From Polysphondylium violaceum (lineage: Eukaryota; Evosea; Eumycetozoa; Dictyosteliales; Dictyosteliaceae), in assembly GCA_000277445.1 (NCBI GenBank), contig AJWJ01000018.1, positions 1 through 64,000 of the forward strand: 64,000 nucleotides of DNA. The letters are read 5' to 3'. Each line of letters opens with the position of its first letter. Position 1 is the first letter of the stretch. Below the pieces are notes generated by a model, which was not told where the DNA came from, made no database searches, and was given only the letters and a program-made list of their open reading frames with translations. The position numbers and the translations under genes were made by a program. Below are positions 11,357 through 23,448 of the stretch, in pieces.

Positions 11357-14300
11357 ATGAAAAGAGATATCAGCTGGCCTCATAGGGTTAAATCTCTAAA
11401 TTCTGATACTAAGAGAACCACTCTTTTCTCTCAATGGTAATCTACAAATCAATAGTTACAAAAATAGTTTAGTGGTTGCAATTCCTGATACTTTTGTTTC
11501 TTTTAATAATTAGGCCGAGAGATAACGATGACGAGGTGATGAAACTAAATGTTTATCAAGACGACGGTTTTTTATTTAAACACGAAAATATTCCTGTCGA
11601 CGTTAGAGGTTTAATATTTTATATTGGTACAGTATATCATCCAACAGAGGAAGATGAAGAGGAAGAGGAAGAGGAAGAAGAACAACAAGAACAACTTTAC
11701 AATTATGATACTTTAAAATCAGATTTAATATCAATCGTTTCAAATCTTCCCTCTCAAATTAGTCATTTAGATTTCATAATAGAGTCTGGTCATATTGGAT
11801 ACTTTCCACTATATAAAGAAAAAGATGTTGCTGTTCCTCCTTCAGTCACTCATCTATCAGTTTCTGGTGTTGATTTATCAAGAGATATTCACATTCCTTC
11901 ATCAATCACACATCTAACAATAGATGGAATCACAGAGGATCATAATATTCCTTCAACTGTACAACATTTATACATCAAAGGTGATTTTTCGACCAATGTT
12001 GTATTGCCACAAACAATAACTTCACTTCAAATTAAAGAAGCAAGGTATGATTTCAAGGCTGATAGTCTCGTTTGTAAACAATTAAAGATTATGGAAACTG
12101 TTCATACATACATTAAGCTTACAGATATTTATCAACAATTTGATAAATTATACTATCCTGCAAACTACTCAGTAGAGATTGAAGATTCTCATAAAAGATT
12201 TTCATATGAACAGCAATACTCACCTATATTTGATGGTATATTTAGGGTTTATCGATATCCTTCACCAAATTCCAATTATCAAATTCCACCAACAACAAAG
12301 ACAGTCATGTGGCTATGCAAAGAACCTTTGAAACCAAATTACATTCCAAAAGGCGTCAAAAGATTATATTTTGGACAACACTTTAATGAACCAATTGCCG
12401 CCAATTGTATACCAGACTCTGTCGAGTATATCAGGTTTAAAGGTTATAATAGATCGTTGTCAGATATTCATTTTCCATCAGATGTTAAAACTCTTATTCT
12501 TGGTAACCAATTTAATCAATTCATCTATGGTTCGGACGAATTACCAAAATCTCTAACGCATTTAGAAATTCATATCGATACTTATGATGCATTCCATTGG
12601 ATATACATCAATGGATCACTCCCTATCAATATAACCCATCTTAAAATTAAAACTGCCCATCCATTTCAAAAACTGCTGACTCTTCCATCAAGCTTAAAGT
12701 TTATAGATATTCAGGCCGAATCTCACTATTGGATCTCGATTATGGATAAAGAAGAGTATTATAAAGAATCATTAAACCTACCAGAGATATCAACCAATTG
12801 TGGTTTGAAACATATGACAATAACTCGTACAAACGCACTTAATCAAACGATACCACTTCCATCAAGTCTAACGAGTCTATCTATTAAGTCAGTGAAGAAG
12901 AAAAGGGAAATAACAGATCCAATTGCTCCTGAACACAATTTTAATTTATCGATTGTTCCTTCATCTTTAACAATGCTAAAATGTCCCGATCAAAGATTCA
13001 TTCCACTTGCAAACACGTTTACCTATATAGAATATTCAATTGAACCATACATCACAAAAATAGTATTTAAAAGCTCTGGTAAACCAATCTCTGGCTCCAA
13101 TCTTCCAATGAGTTTTGATGTAGAAACAAGTGTTTTTACTCCAAATGTAGTTGATAAAGTAGATGAGTTACACATAGAGAACAGGTATGAAGTAGAGTTT
13201 CGTTTTTATTCAGGTGATGATGCCGGAGAATATGCGCCTGCCAAACCAAATTTAAATATAGATGTCAAAAAGTTAAACTTGACTATTATTGCGATACCGG
13301 TTGGCTACGTTCCTTCAAGTGTTACCGAGTTAGCCTTATTTTCTTCACCAAAACTATACCCGGGCTCAATCCCTAATAGTGTTAAAACTTTAACATGTGA
13401 CAGCATAAATGAAAATTTGATACCTCCTTCAGTGGAAATATTTAATTGTTATAAGCCTTTAGAATTCAGTATTCCACCAACAATTAAAGTGATCAATTTA
13501 GATCTTAATGAAAAAAATCTACCATATTTACTTCATCAAACTAAAAGAGATGATACCCCACCTCCTAAAATGTATGTGTTTATTATTTTACTTGTGATTT
13601 ATTATTTATTGGGTTCTAACAATAATATATAAATATAATTTTAGAATTAATTCATACAGTAGTAAAAATTCGGATTCATTTTTTGTAATTTGGAAAAATC
13701 ATTATTTGAAAGACCTAATAATGAAACTGAAATATCCATCAATTTTTATTCCAAACGATGTTGATCAAGTAATAGAAGCCCAAAATAGATTTATAAATAT
13801 AACACTAATATTTAAAGATATCAAGTCATTTACAAAAGAAATGTTTCCAAACAATTGTAAAAATATTCAAGGTGTCCAAATTAATTTTAATAATCATGAT
13901 GGTGAACATCAAACAGATCTTTTATCAATTTTACCGAGAGGGGTTACAAGATTAAGTATTATATACTTTAAAAATATAAAAATACCAACATGGATAACAC
14001 ATTTAGAACTTGTTAGATCACATAATGACCAAACGCCTTTAGAATCTCATCAAATCCCATCATCAGTAACTCACCTTACTCTTTTAGGATTTAAGCAAAT
14101 AATTAAAAACATGGTTCCATCCACTGTAGTTTGTCTTGGACTTGATACAGAAAAAATTGAAAAGGGCTCTATTCCCTCTACAATCACCTCCATTCAATTT
14201 ATGAAATGTGAGAATATTCTCCGCCTTTGTCCTTTAGAAGAAGTTATCCCAATCACTGTAAAAAGAATTTCTTTTTCAACTGATGAATTTTCAACTGTAC

Positions 14301-15703
14301 AACAACTTTCTGAATTTGTTTCAAGCAGACTAGATAAAATTGAAATCTATGACAAAAAGAAATCTATTTCCCCAAAAACAAAAACATTGATTTGGTCAGA
14401 AAATGAACCAATATTTGAAGGACAAATACCAAATCATATTTCAAGAATAATATTTGGTGAAGACTATAACCAACCAATACTTGAAAACTCCATTTCGAAT
14501 TCTGTGACAGAGATATATTTTGGTAAAAACTTTAACCAATCACTTTCAAATGTTTTTCTTCCACCCTCAATAACATCGATTACACTTGATGGTTATTATG
14601 GAAAAAGTCTAAACTTTGAAATGCTACCATCCAGTGTTAAGTACCTTGCCTTTTACAATCTTCGTAGACATAAAATGAATACAATTCCTAAAACAGTTTC
14701 TCATATTTGTTTCTTTAGTACTAATGGTGATACCTCTTTCCCAATTCCGCCCCATGTTGAACATATTAAAATTGTTCGAGATAAAAAATCGATAAGAGGA
14801 TCTTACAATTATATATCTTTTAGAAACTTGTCACCAGTAGTGAAAAGTATTCAGATAGAAAGTTCAATTAAATTTATAGATAAAATAGAACCTCTTGAGC
14901 GAGATGAAGAAGAATTAGCTAAAACTTTTAGTCAAGATTTACAAGTAAATTTAGTGTCAAAGTTCTACGGATTTAATGATTTTTTGAAACCAGGTTCATT
15001 GATTTCAAATATCAAATCTATTGAATTTGCCAATTCTTACCAACAAATCATTTTACCAGGTGCATTGCCAGAGAGTGTCACCAAAGTTAATTTGCCAAGT
15101 CATTTTACAAGACAATTTACTCCACCTCCATTTCTTAAAATCCTACACATGGGAAACTATTTTAATTGTCCAATACAACTACCAAACACCATCGAACAAT
15201 TAACTATCTCAAAATCATTTTTACAACCATTTCCAATTGGATTCTTTCCACAAAATCTAAAGATTATCATTTTCAATTGTGAACAATTTGAAGAAAAATT
15301 CGAAGCAGGTATTTTCCCGGACAGCGTAGAGGAGATCCACTTTAATGCATGTTATCCATTTGAATTTTGTGAAAACACACTTCCACGAAATCTCAAAGCA
15401 TTGAGCTGTGATTACTATTGTGACTTTTTTGAATTCTTGCCAAAATCAATTCAAGAATTAAACTTTATCACAAAAACATATCAAGAGGGACTTTATTCTG
15501 AAATCAGTGCAAAAGATCTACCTCCATCTCTCACTAAACTAACACTGGCTAGGAATCAACCAATCCAAGATTTAGAATATTTACCTCCAACTATAAAGTA
15601 CTTGAAACTCGGTGAATACTTTCAAGGTAAAATACCAAACTCTGTAAAAACATTAAAACTACCATTTGATCCCAAAACACCACTTGCTTATCTTTTTAAA
15701 TAA
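11357..15703 (+). CDS. giant FNIP-repeat protein, copy B
   Basis: Exons 11357..11436, 11514..13571 and 13645..15703, an intact 1398-residue reading frame. The introns sit at the same places as in copy A: after SQ(W) and after P-P-K-(I). Two modules are visible. Each opens with a non-repeat segment (FSQW...LFKHENIP; SFFVIWKNHYLKDL with a conserved QVIEAQ) followed by a run of IPxSVxxLxFG FNQ repeats. An acidic Glu run lies near residue 80. It starts 122 bases after copy A on the same strand, so it is a tandem duplicate. No signal peptide or membrane span is seen. The family is known from dictyostelid genomes; no function is assigned. Confidence 0.88.
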
Positions 15704-15779
15704 ATAAAATAATAAATAAAAATAGGTATAGATACTCTTTTATTTTATTTTTTAAAAAAAAGAATAGAATAAACCATTT

Positions 15780-17819
15780 TTAAATAAATAATAACCAAAC
15801 AAAGGAAAGAATTGGTGCAAGCATTAAAGTGAATGACAAAGATAATGTTGAACCTGAATTATCAATGTCGGGACTTGTGGTGCTAGAGGTTGTAGAGCTA
15901 GGACTTGGGGTAGGACTATCAGAGCCTGTCGAAGTGCTAGTTGTGGTAGAAGGAGCTTGAGTTTCTGGTGGAATTGTGAGAGTTTCATTTTTAAGACCTG
16001 GAATTGGCTTAGATACTACATCACAAATATAAAAGTTGCTTGGACATTGAACAGAGATACCCTGTGCAACAGAGATTTGACCTGGTGTGGCACAGGTGAT
16101 CCAAGTATCATTGACTTGAATTTGAAGTTGCTTATTGGCATTGCATTGGTATTTCCAGCAAGCTTGTTTGACGACAGAGCTTTCGACATATTCAAAACAT
16201 CTACTGTCACTGCCATAGTACTCGAAAATAGAGGTGACGGCATTGGCTTGGGCTCCTTTATCTACACAATAGGCATTTTTAGTGTTGGGAGTGACGTCTG
16301 AAAATGGACAATAATCAGCAGCCATATCGGCACCGCCAATACGTGGATCGGAAAAGTGTTGGTATTGTGCTGGAAGATTGCTATTGTAACTGAATAATCT
16401 AGTAGTACCTTTACCAACACGTGTTGGAGTACAACTTTCTGTTTGGGCACTGGCAAAATAACCAGTATCAGACCAAGAGGATGCTGTGCAACCAGCAAAC
16501 CAGTTGCAACCAAGTTTTTTACCCCACATGAGTGGCTCTGCATAACTGAAATCGATATCATACCAACCAGAGTCTTCCAAGAATGAAAGGGTGAGGCCAG
16601 TAATGGGGAACACTGGTTGAACGTAGCCAAGCATATATTCTTCGCCAACGGTTCTCTTTTCCCAATGACTGCCAGCGGTACCTTGGCCACCGGCGTCTTC
16701 CAAGAGTTGGTGTTGTAGTGTGGCACAGTTGTAATGATCCTTGACAAAACTGACTACCTTTGGTGTTCTAATACCTGATCTAGTAACTGACACTGAGCCA
16801 GATGGAGTTGGGGCAGAGTCTGTAAAACTGTATGATGGGGTATAGGTATATTTTTGACCAGTGTTTGAATCAAGAAAAGAATCGTAAAAGGTTTTAGAGA
16901 AACCAAAAGCATGTGTAGCTTCATGAATACCGACACGGATATACTCTTTAAAGAGGAATTGGTTTGGATTGTTTAAAAGTGGGATAAAATAAAGTGGATT
17001 GAAATTAATACCGGCAGCAACGGGTCTTCCATAGAAATTGGTGCTATAGATTGGGAAAACGCAAGCAAGAGCATAGGCAATGGTACTAGTACTTGGAGTT
17101 GGTCTAGCAGTTATAAACATCAACATATCTGTGTTTGCAATACCTGTGGTGAAATATGAATCTGGAATACGATAATAGTCATCACACTCACGGTCAGAAT
17201 AAGTGTCGGTGAGCTTTAAGACACCATCGACACGATTCACTGACAATAAAGTAGAGAAAACCTCTCTAATGGTTGGTAAAATCACATTTTCAATTAAATT
17301 GGCCAAAGAGTTATTCAAAATATCGTTGGCATTACATGTGTATACACAATTTGTACCTGGAGATGTACGACAATCAGCGCCACCTTTACCAAAAACTATT
17401 TGTTGATTTGCTTGATAACAGGCCCTAGTATCCACTTTATTGTAGAGAAAAGTGGTGTCAAAATTGATTCTAATTGATCCCACAGCTTGAGTTTGTTGAA
17501 CCTCTTGAGCAAGGCTCTCTCTGGATCTTGATGAATTGGTTTGTTGTGGTTGTGGTGGTGTTACAATTTTCTTTGACTTGATAATGTGATCGTGTTGACA
17601 ATTGTAGCTTGGTAAGTGTCCATTGACCAAAACACTATTTTGGTGATCGACATCAGCATTTGACATCAATTCACCCGAAGCCTTTAAATTATCGACATGT
17701 TTGGTGAATGAAAGATAATTTCTTTCAATAATATTATCAATAATATTATTAGTGTTACTAGTTGATGAAACACAATAAATTAGAGATACTAAAAATAATG
17801 CTATAATCACTTTATTCAT
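15780..17819 (-). CDS. leishmanolysin-like (M8) metalloprotease, copy 1
   Basis: Single exon, 679 residues. An N-terminal signal peptide (VIIALFLVSLIYCVSS) is followed by a propeptide, then the M8 zinc site HEATH at residues 299-303. A likely third ligand is His in AGSHWEKR near 384, with a Met-turn Met soon after (EEYML). Many Cys suggest disulfides. The tail is Ser/Thr-Pro rich and ends in a hydrophobic stretch, a probable GPI signal. M8 enzymes are secreted or surface zinc proteases. The stop is 76 bases from the end of the convergent FNIP gene. The next minus-strand gene is its paralog. Confidence 0.92.
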   Translation of the reverse strand: MNKVIIALFLVSLIYCVSSTSNTNNIIDNIIERNYLSFTKHVDNLKASGELMSNADVDHQNSVLVNGHLPSYNCQHDHIIKSKKIVTPPQPQQTNSSRSRESLAQEVQQTQAVGSIRINFDTTFLYNKVDTRACYQANQQIVFGKGGADCRTSPGTNCVYTCNANDILNNSLANLIENVILPTIREVFSTLLSVNRVDGVLKLTDTYSDRECDDYYRIPDSYFTTGIANTDMLMFITARPTPSTSTIAYALACVFPIYSTNFYGRPVAAGINFNPLYFIPLLNNPNQFLFKEYIRVGIHEATHAFGFSKTFYDSFLDSNTGQKYTYTPSYSFTDSAPTPSGSVSVTRSGIRTPKVVSFVKDHYNCATLQHQLLEDAGGQGTAGSHWEKRTVGEEYMLGYVQPVFPITGLTLSFLEDSGWYDIDFSYAEPLMWGKKLGCNWFAGCTASSWSDTGYFASAQTESCTPTRVGKGTTRLFSYNSNLPAQYQHFSDPRIGGADMAADYCPFSDVTPNTKNAYCVDKGAQANAVTSIFEYYGSDSRCFEYVESSVVKQACWKYQCNANKQLQIQVNDTWITCATPGQISVAQGISVQCPSNFYICDVVSKPIPGLKNETLTIPPETQAPSTTTSTSTGSDSPTPSPSSTTSSTTSPDIDNSGSTLSLSFTLMLAPILSFVWLLFI
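16594..16715. repeat. 122-bp tract identical to 18944..19065
   Basis: Direct comparison shows the two tracts, inside the tandem protease genes, to be identical base for base, with mismatches at both borders. It covers the HWEKR/YMLGYVQP region. Confidence 0.85.
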
Positions 17820-18237
17820 TTTTACTTGTAAGTGATTTATATTGAATTATGAATATCAATCAAAAAGGCTTTTAGCCGCTGGAATGGGTGGTGGTTCTGT
17901 TTTTTTACTTTTTTTTATGAAATTTTTCGAAAATAAAAATCTTTTCCAACCCCCCAATCTGCGTTGTACAAAACCCAAAATCAAAGAAAAGAAAGAAAAA
18001 GAAATCACACTTGATTGCACAAATAATTTATTAATTTTTTTGATAAAAATATCTTTTTCATCTCAAGAACATTTCAAATATCGGATTTTTAGATTTTTAG
18101 TATTTTTTTTTTTGATTTATTTTGTTTATAAGAGTATAAATAAACTGCACAATAGTAAATCGATTTTATAGATCAATGAAATAGATAGACTAATATATGT
18201 ATTCATTGAACTATATTTTGAAGTGAGAAAAAGAGTT
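17820..18237. promoter_or_regulatory. spacer between the two leishmanolysin genes
   Basis: 418 bases, AT-rich with T runs. It holds the 5' region of copy 1 and the 3' end of copy 2. A weak plus-strand frame at 17842..18171 is low-complexity Lys/Phe and is not credible. Confidence 0.5.
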
Positions 18238-20250
18238 TTAAATAAGAATAAATAAGGAAAATAAGGACAATAAAGATAATAAAATTAAGGTTGCAGACGA
18301 AGAGACAGAGGAAGCTGAGTCGACTGGCATAGTAAGATTTCCAAGACCTGGGATGGGAATAACATTGAAATCACAGATGTAAAAATTTTTTGGGCACTGT
18401 ACAGCGATACCATCGACGGTGGGCGAGGAGCCGGGTAGGCAGGTGACCCAGGTGCTTTTCACGAGGATTTGAAGCTTTTTGTCGGCAGTGCATTGGTATT
18501 TCCAGCAAGCTTGGCTCGACGATCCCAAAGAGGTGTATTCAAAACATCTACTGTCACTGCCATAGTACTCGCCAATAGACTTGCTGGCAATTCTTTGATT
18601 GGCCTCATCGACACAATAAGCGTTTTGTCTAAAGTTGGGGGTGACGTCGGAGTATGGACAATAGTCGGCGGCGTAATCGGCACCGCCAATGGTGGCATTG
18701 TCAAAATGTCGGTATTCTGGGGCAAGGTCTTTGTCATAGCTGTAGACCCTGACGGTACCTTTGCCAACACGTGTTGGTGTGCAACTGTCTTTAATGCTAT
18801 TGGCAAAGTAGCCAGTGGCCGACCAAGATGTTGCTGTACAACCAGCAAACCAGCTGCAACCGAGCTTTCTGCCCCACATGAGTGGCTCGACATAGGTGTT
18901 GTTGATGGCGTACCATCCAGAGTCGGCTAAAAGGGCAAGGGTAAGGCCAGTAATGGGGAACACTGGTTGAACGTAGCCAAGCATATATTCTTCGCCAACG
19001 GTTCTCTTTTCCCAATGACTGCCAGCGGTACCTTGGCCACCGGCGTCTTCCAAGAGTTGGTGTTGGAGTGAGGCACAATCATAGTGTTCTCTTACAAAAT
19101 TGACAACGTTTGGTGTTCTAATACCTGATCTAGTAACTGACACTGGACCAGATGGAGTTGGAGCAGAGTCTGTAAAACTGTATGATGGCGAGTAGCCATA
19201 TTTTTGGCCAGTGCTTGGATTGAGAAAAGAATCATAAAAGATTCTTGAGAAGCCAAGTGCATGTGTGGCCTCATGGAGACCGACACGGATATACTCTTTA
19301 AAGAGGAATTGGTTTGGATTGTTTAAAAGAGGTTTAAAGTAATATGGATTGAAATTAATACCAGCAGCATAGGGTCTTCCAAAGAAATTGTTGTTATAGA
19401 TTGGGAAACTGCAAGCAAGAGCGGTGGCAATAGTGGCCGAGCTAAATGTGGGTCTAGCAGTGATAAACATGACAATGTCTGTGTTTGCAATACCCTTTTC
19501 AAAATAATAATCTGGAATACGATAGTTGTTATCACACTCTCTATCGGCATAGGTATCGGTGAGCACCAAATTACCGTCGACACGATTCACTGACAAAAAG
19601 GCAGAGAAAACGTCTCTGATGGTTGGCAAAATAACCTGTTCGATTAAATTGCCCAATGCATCTGTAAAGATTTCATTGGCTTGGCAAGTGTAGATACAAT
19701 TGGGCTCAGAGGCTAAGCTGCAATTGATACCACGACCACCGTTGCCAAAAGTCACCTTTTGACCAGTAGAGTAACAACCCATAGGATCCTTTTTGCTGTG
19801 GAGAAATGTAGTGTCAAAATTGATTCTAATAGGGCCCACATTTGCATTGGTCTCTTGAACGAGTTCGTCATCGTGTTGTTTGTTTAATCTGTCATAATGC
19901 TTTCTGGGCAACATGTCCTTGTTGTCTTTTGGTTTGACAATCTTTCTAGTCTGCATGATATTGTCGTGTTGGCAATCGTAGCCTGGCAAATGTCCGTCGA
20001 CCAACTGGACATCAATGCTACCGTCGCTACTGCTACTATCAAACATTTGCTCAAACTCTCCAGACGACTTTAATTCATCGACATGTCTGGCAAATTTAAG
20101 ATAGTTCTTTGAAATAATGTGATCAATGATTTCACTGCTCTGGTCTGTGACATGTGAGTGTGCTGCCACAATCGCCAACAACAGTGCTAGAACACAAAGT
20201 ACTGATACAGGTCTACTGTTACTACTACTACTACTGCTATATCTCTTCAT
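18238..20250 (-). CDS. leishmanolysin-like (M8) metalloprotease, copy 2
   Basis: Single exon, 670 residues. A Ser-rich start leads into a signal-anchor-like hydrophobic segment (VSVLCVLALLLAIVAA). The zinc motif HEATH falls at residues 326-330 and the GSHWEKR third-His segment follows. The C-terminus is hydrophobic (LILLSLLSLFSLFILI) after a short Ser stretch, again suggesting a GPI anchor, but without copy 1's long Ser/Thr-Pro tail. It is a tandem paralog of copy 1; the region around the third His is identical at DNA level over about 122 bases while the ends diverge. Confidence 0.92.
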   Translation of the reverse strand: MKRYSSSSSSNSRPVSVLCVLALLLAIVAAHSHVTDQSSEIIDHIISKNYLKFARHVDELKSSGEFEQMFDSSSSDGSIDVQLVDGHLPGYDCQHDNIMQTRKIVKPKDNKDMLPRKHYDRLNKQHDDELVQETNANVGPIRINFDTTFLHSKKDPMGCYSTGQKVTFGNGGRGINCSLASEPNCIYTCQANEIFTDALGNLIEQVILPTIRDVFSAFLSVNRVDGNLVLTDTYADRECDNNYRIPDYYFEKGIANTDIVMFITARPTFSSATIATALACSFPIYNNNFFGRPYAAGINFNPYYFKPLLNNPNQFLFKEYIRVGLHEATHALGFSRIFYDSFLNPSTGQKYGYSPSYSFTDSAPTPSGPVSVTRSGIRTPNVVNFVREHYDCASLQHQLLEDAGGQGTAGSHWEKRTVGEEYMLGYVQPVFPITGLTLALLADSGWYAINNTYVEPLMWGRKLGCSWFAGCTATSWSATGYFANSIKDSCTPTRVGKGTVRVYSYDKDLAPEYRHFDNATIGGADYAADYCPYSDVTPNFRQNAYCVDEANQRIASKSIGEYYGSDSRCFEYTSLGSSSQACWKYQCTADKKLQILVKSTWVTCLPGSSPTVDGIAVQCPKNFYICDFNVIPIPGLGNLTMPVDSASSVSSSATLILLSLLSLFSLFILI
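18944..19065. repeat. 122-bp tract identical to 16594..16715
   Basis: Partner of the identical tract in copy 1. A second, 50-bp identical tract lies near 16930..16979 and 19270..19319. Confidence 0.85.
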
Positions 20251-20535
20251 TTCCTCTCTATCTCTATAAATACTCTATACAATTTCAAAAAAAACAATAA
20301 TATCAAAATTAAAAAATCATGTCCCAATCTAAAAAAAAAAAATAAAATAAATTAAAAAAATTAAAACTTTGCACAAACACCCTGTGTGCCTAACTCCCAA
20401 CATTTTTGCAAATGTGAGGACTATCAAAAAGTTACGAAAAACAAAAAAGAGGTTTTTATTTATTTTTTTTTTAGAAATTTGAGAGTGGGTGTGAATTGCG
20501 CTGTGTGAAAAAACATCTCATCGCACCATTTTCAT

Positions 20536-23278
20536 TTAATTGTGTATCGATCGTTTCTTTCCTTTCGATCCTCCGTTTGACAGATAACTTAAGCCGGTGA
20601 CACACAGGCCAACAACACCCAAACCAAAGCTAACCAAACAAAAATATATAATCTTGCTGTACGTGTTGCTAGAGGGCAATGCATAGGCAATTGCACAGCA
20701 CAACAGCTGCGACTCCACTGTATCCAGCTCTTGTTTCACATATTCTAAAAATCCCAATGTTTTAGTAGATAAAATCAATAGATTCTTTGAGATCTCTTCT
20801 TTTTGTGAACTAATAGTAGTGGTAGAGTTAGTGTTTGTAAATTATCTAATAATGTCATATTATTATTTGAAATGGGCATGTTTTTGTACCACGTACGTGA
20901 AATTATTTTTTAAAAAATGAAAAATCTATGCATGGGATGGGGGTGATTCACGATAAAAATCCATGCCCCGCCATCACGATTATCATAAAAATATCTGTGT
21001 GAGTGTGGGTGTAATTCTTACCTTTGTAATTGTCTTTGATTGTCAGATATGAATGGCATTTCTTTTAAAGTGATTTCCATTTGTTTTAAAATTTCTTCCC
21101 AATTGTCGTGGAGTCTTTTCACAACGCCTTTAATAATGGGTGTTTTGCTGGGTGGTGTATGATATAATCTATCTATTAGATTACCTCCATATGGTACATC
21201 ATCAACATCATATCCCAAGCTATCAATTAAATATTTCTAAAATTATTATTATTATTATTATTATTAGTATTTGGATTTGGATTTAGTTTGTTAATAAGCA
21301 ATACAATACAGTTGAAAAATCAGTTATTTTTTGTAAAGCTAAATTTAAGTTTTGATTTGAACTTTGCACAGAGGTAATGATGGTATTTCTAATAATAGAA
21401 TCTATAAATATTTGAGATATTTCTGAGGTGTTTCCAAAGAAACCAAAAGGATGTTGACCATAACTCCAAAGATAATTGTTTACTAGTCTTTGATGGGGTT
21501 CAGAGTATCTCAATGTTGGCCCCATGATTCCTTGTGAATTTGCCAAACCTGCAACAATTTGTCTATTTATAGTTTTCATTGCATTGACAGATACCAATTT
21601 ATTGCCTTGATAAAATGTACCTTGGAATGTAAATTTAGTTTGCAAGATAACAATTGAATCTTGATTACTAATAAGATATAAAGAGAGAGGATTGGATTAG
21701 TATCTATAAAACAAATCCATTAGTCAAAGAAAATACATACGATGAGTATAAATAATATTTATCAAGTAAGAGGTTCATTGGAGTTGTGAGAAGTGAGAAT
21801 ATATATACAGGGAGGATTTTGGTTTTTTGAAGGTTGGTGTTCTTTTTGTTGTTGTGGTTGTGGTTGTTGTTTTGGTTGAGTGATATGGGTAGTTGAGTAA
21901 CACGATCACCGATGATGCCAAGGGCGAGGATGTCGTCTTCGTTTTTTAATTTGAGTAAGAGCTCTTTCGAGTCTACATAGGTTTTGGTGTTTGGTTGGAA
22001 TGTGTTTAAAAAGGGATTGAGCTCATATGTTGAGTGGGATCGAATCGACTTGTACAGCGCCATGGAGATGGTCTTGTGTTCGTGGAGTGCATGCTCACCA
22101 ATAACGATCTCGACTTGACTAAAGGGGAATATTCTGTTGGCCTCCTTTCGAATGATATCCAGCTCAATGTCGGCCTGCACGGGGTCGGTGTGGTCTTTGA
22201 ATATCAAGATCGGTATGAGGATCTTGGGAAACAGGGGAATGTAGTCGTATTGCGTGTCTTGGAAAAACACGTGTCTTACAGCCGATATCACGACGTTGGA
22301 CATGTGTGCCTCAATCTCGATTGGTGAAGATCCCTGGAGCGAGGTACCCTGGTACCCACTCTCCAAGAAATACTCGACCAAACGTGGAAGTGAGTCATAG
22401 TCTACCGAACCCTCTGATATACGTTCGTCGGTGGACTTGTGGATCGTTGAGCCGTATTTCAATGGTCCAGCCTCGAGATCCACTACGAGATATCTCGACG
22501 ATCCGATCCAAGCAGGTCCACATATCTGTTTATTCAAGCTGTAATGATACTTGTTTGGAACAACTCTTTCTTTAATCTTTAGTTGTGGTTCACTTTGAAA
22601 CACTCTGTCCTTACTGGGATTGACAAAGAATATCGTGTATACTAAACCAGACTCTTGAGTATTCATTTTGATTTCATATTCGAAAAAAGATTCCAATTTC
22701 TCTATTGCTATTAAATGTGTTTCATTATCATATGTTTCATCTTCTTGTTCTAGGTCCTATTGTTGTATCGTATATTAGTATGTATTACTAAATCAAATAC
22801 ATATCTCCGATCTACTGCTAATAGTTACAGGATTAAAAGGTAATCTTTCTAAATTTGATCTCAAAAGATGTTCATAGCTTTCCAATGATTGTGAACCAAG
22901 AGATTTAACAAAATATTTAATATCATAATGATTCATTAATGCATTTGAATCTTGTTGTTGATTGTTATTATTGTTATTATTATTATTACTACTATCATTA
23001 TTTGGATCAAAAGTTTTTAAATAATTTGATTTCTCAACAGAATGAGGTCTATGAAGTGGATAGGTATCTTTTAAAAGATTGAATAATTCATTTCCATCCA
23101 GTTTGTAGTTAAATGCACCATCGCCATTGAAACCCAATAGGAATACTTGTACTTTAACTTTAATACCATTTGGTTCCTCTTCAATGACCACCTGTTCCCC
23201 ACTGACTGTATTGGTTGATGTTTGTAGCAACAACACAAACACTATTGCTAAAATAGATATAGTCGATTTAAACATCAT
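20536..23278 (-). CDS. secretory-pathway membrane protein, At5g58100-like (DUF7906 type)
   Basis: Five exons on the minus strand: 22829..23278, 21741..22756, 21310..21667, 21022..21236 and 20536..20809, 770 residues with all phases closing. A signal peptide (ISILAIVFVLLLQ) is followed by VFLLGFNGDGAFNYKLDG, which matches the lumenal start of plant At5g58100 as I remember it. Further matching blocks are WIGSSRYLVVDLEAGPLKYG, GEHALHEHKTISMALYK, LAxGLANSQG and YGQHPFGFFGNTSEISQ. The end has a CC...Y pair and one transmembrane helix (IIYFCLVSFGLGVVGLCV) with a basic tail, so it is a type I membrane protein. The plant gene is linked to pollen wall formation; the biochemistry is unknown. The fourth intron (212 bp) is the longest. 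Confidence 0.85.
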
Positions 23279-23448
23279 TGTGTCTCTATCTTGTGTGTGT
23301 GTGCCAAGCGCCTAATATGAATGTTTGATGATGATCACAGAGTTGTAAAATTCATTTCTATTTTTTTTTTTTTTTTTTTTTTCATTTAAATTTTAAAACC
23401 AAGATATTGTCGAGTTAATAATAAACACTTGGATAGATAGATATAGTC
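23279..23448. promoter_or_regulatory. shared divergent promoter, At5g58100-like and TRAPPC1
   Basis: 170 bases between two start codons facing away from each other. A T-run of over 20 bases (23358..23382) lies in the middle. Confidence 0.5.

Noticed and set aside
17842-18171. 109-residue plus-strand frame between the proteases
   Set aside because: Low-complexity Lys/Phe text from A/T runs, no homology, no introns or leader.
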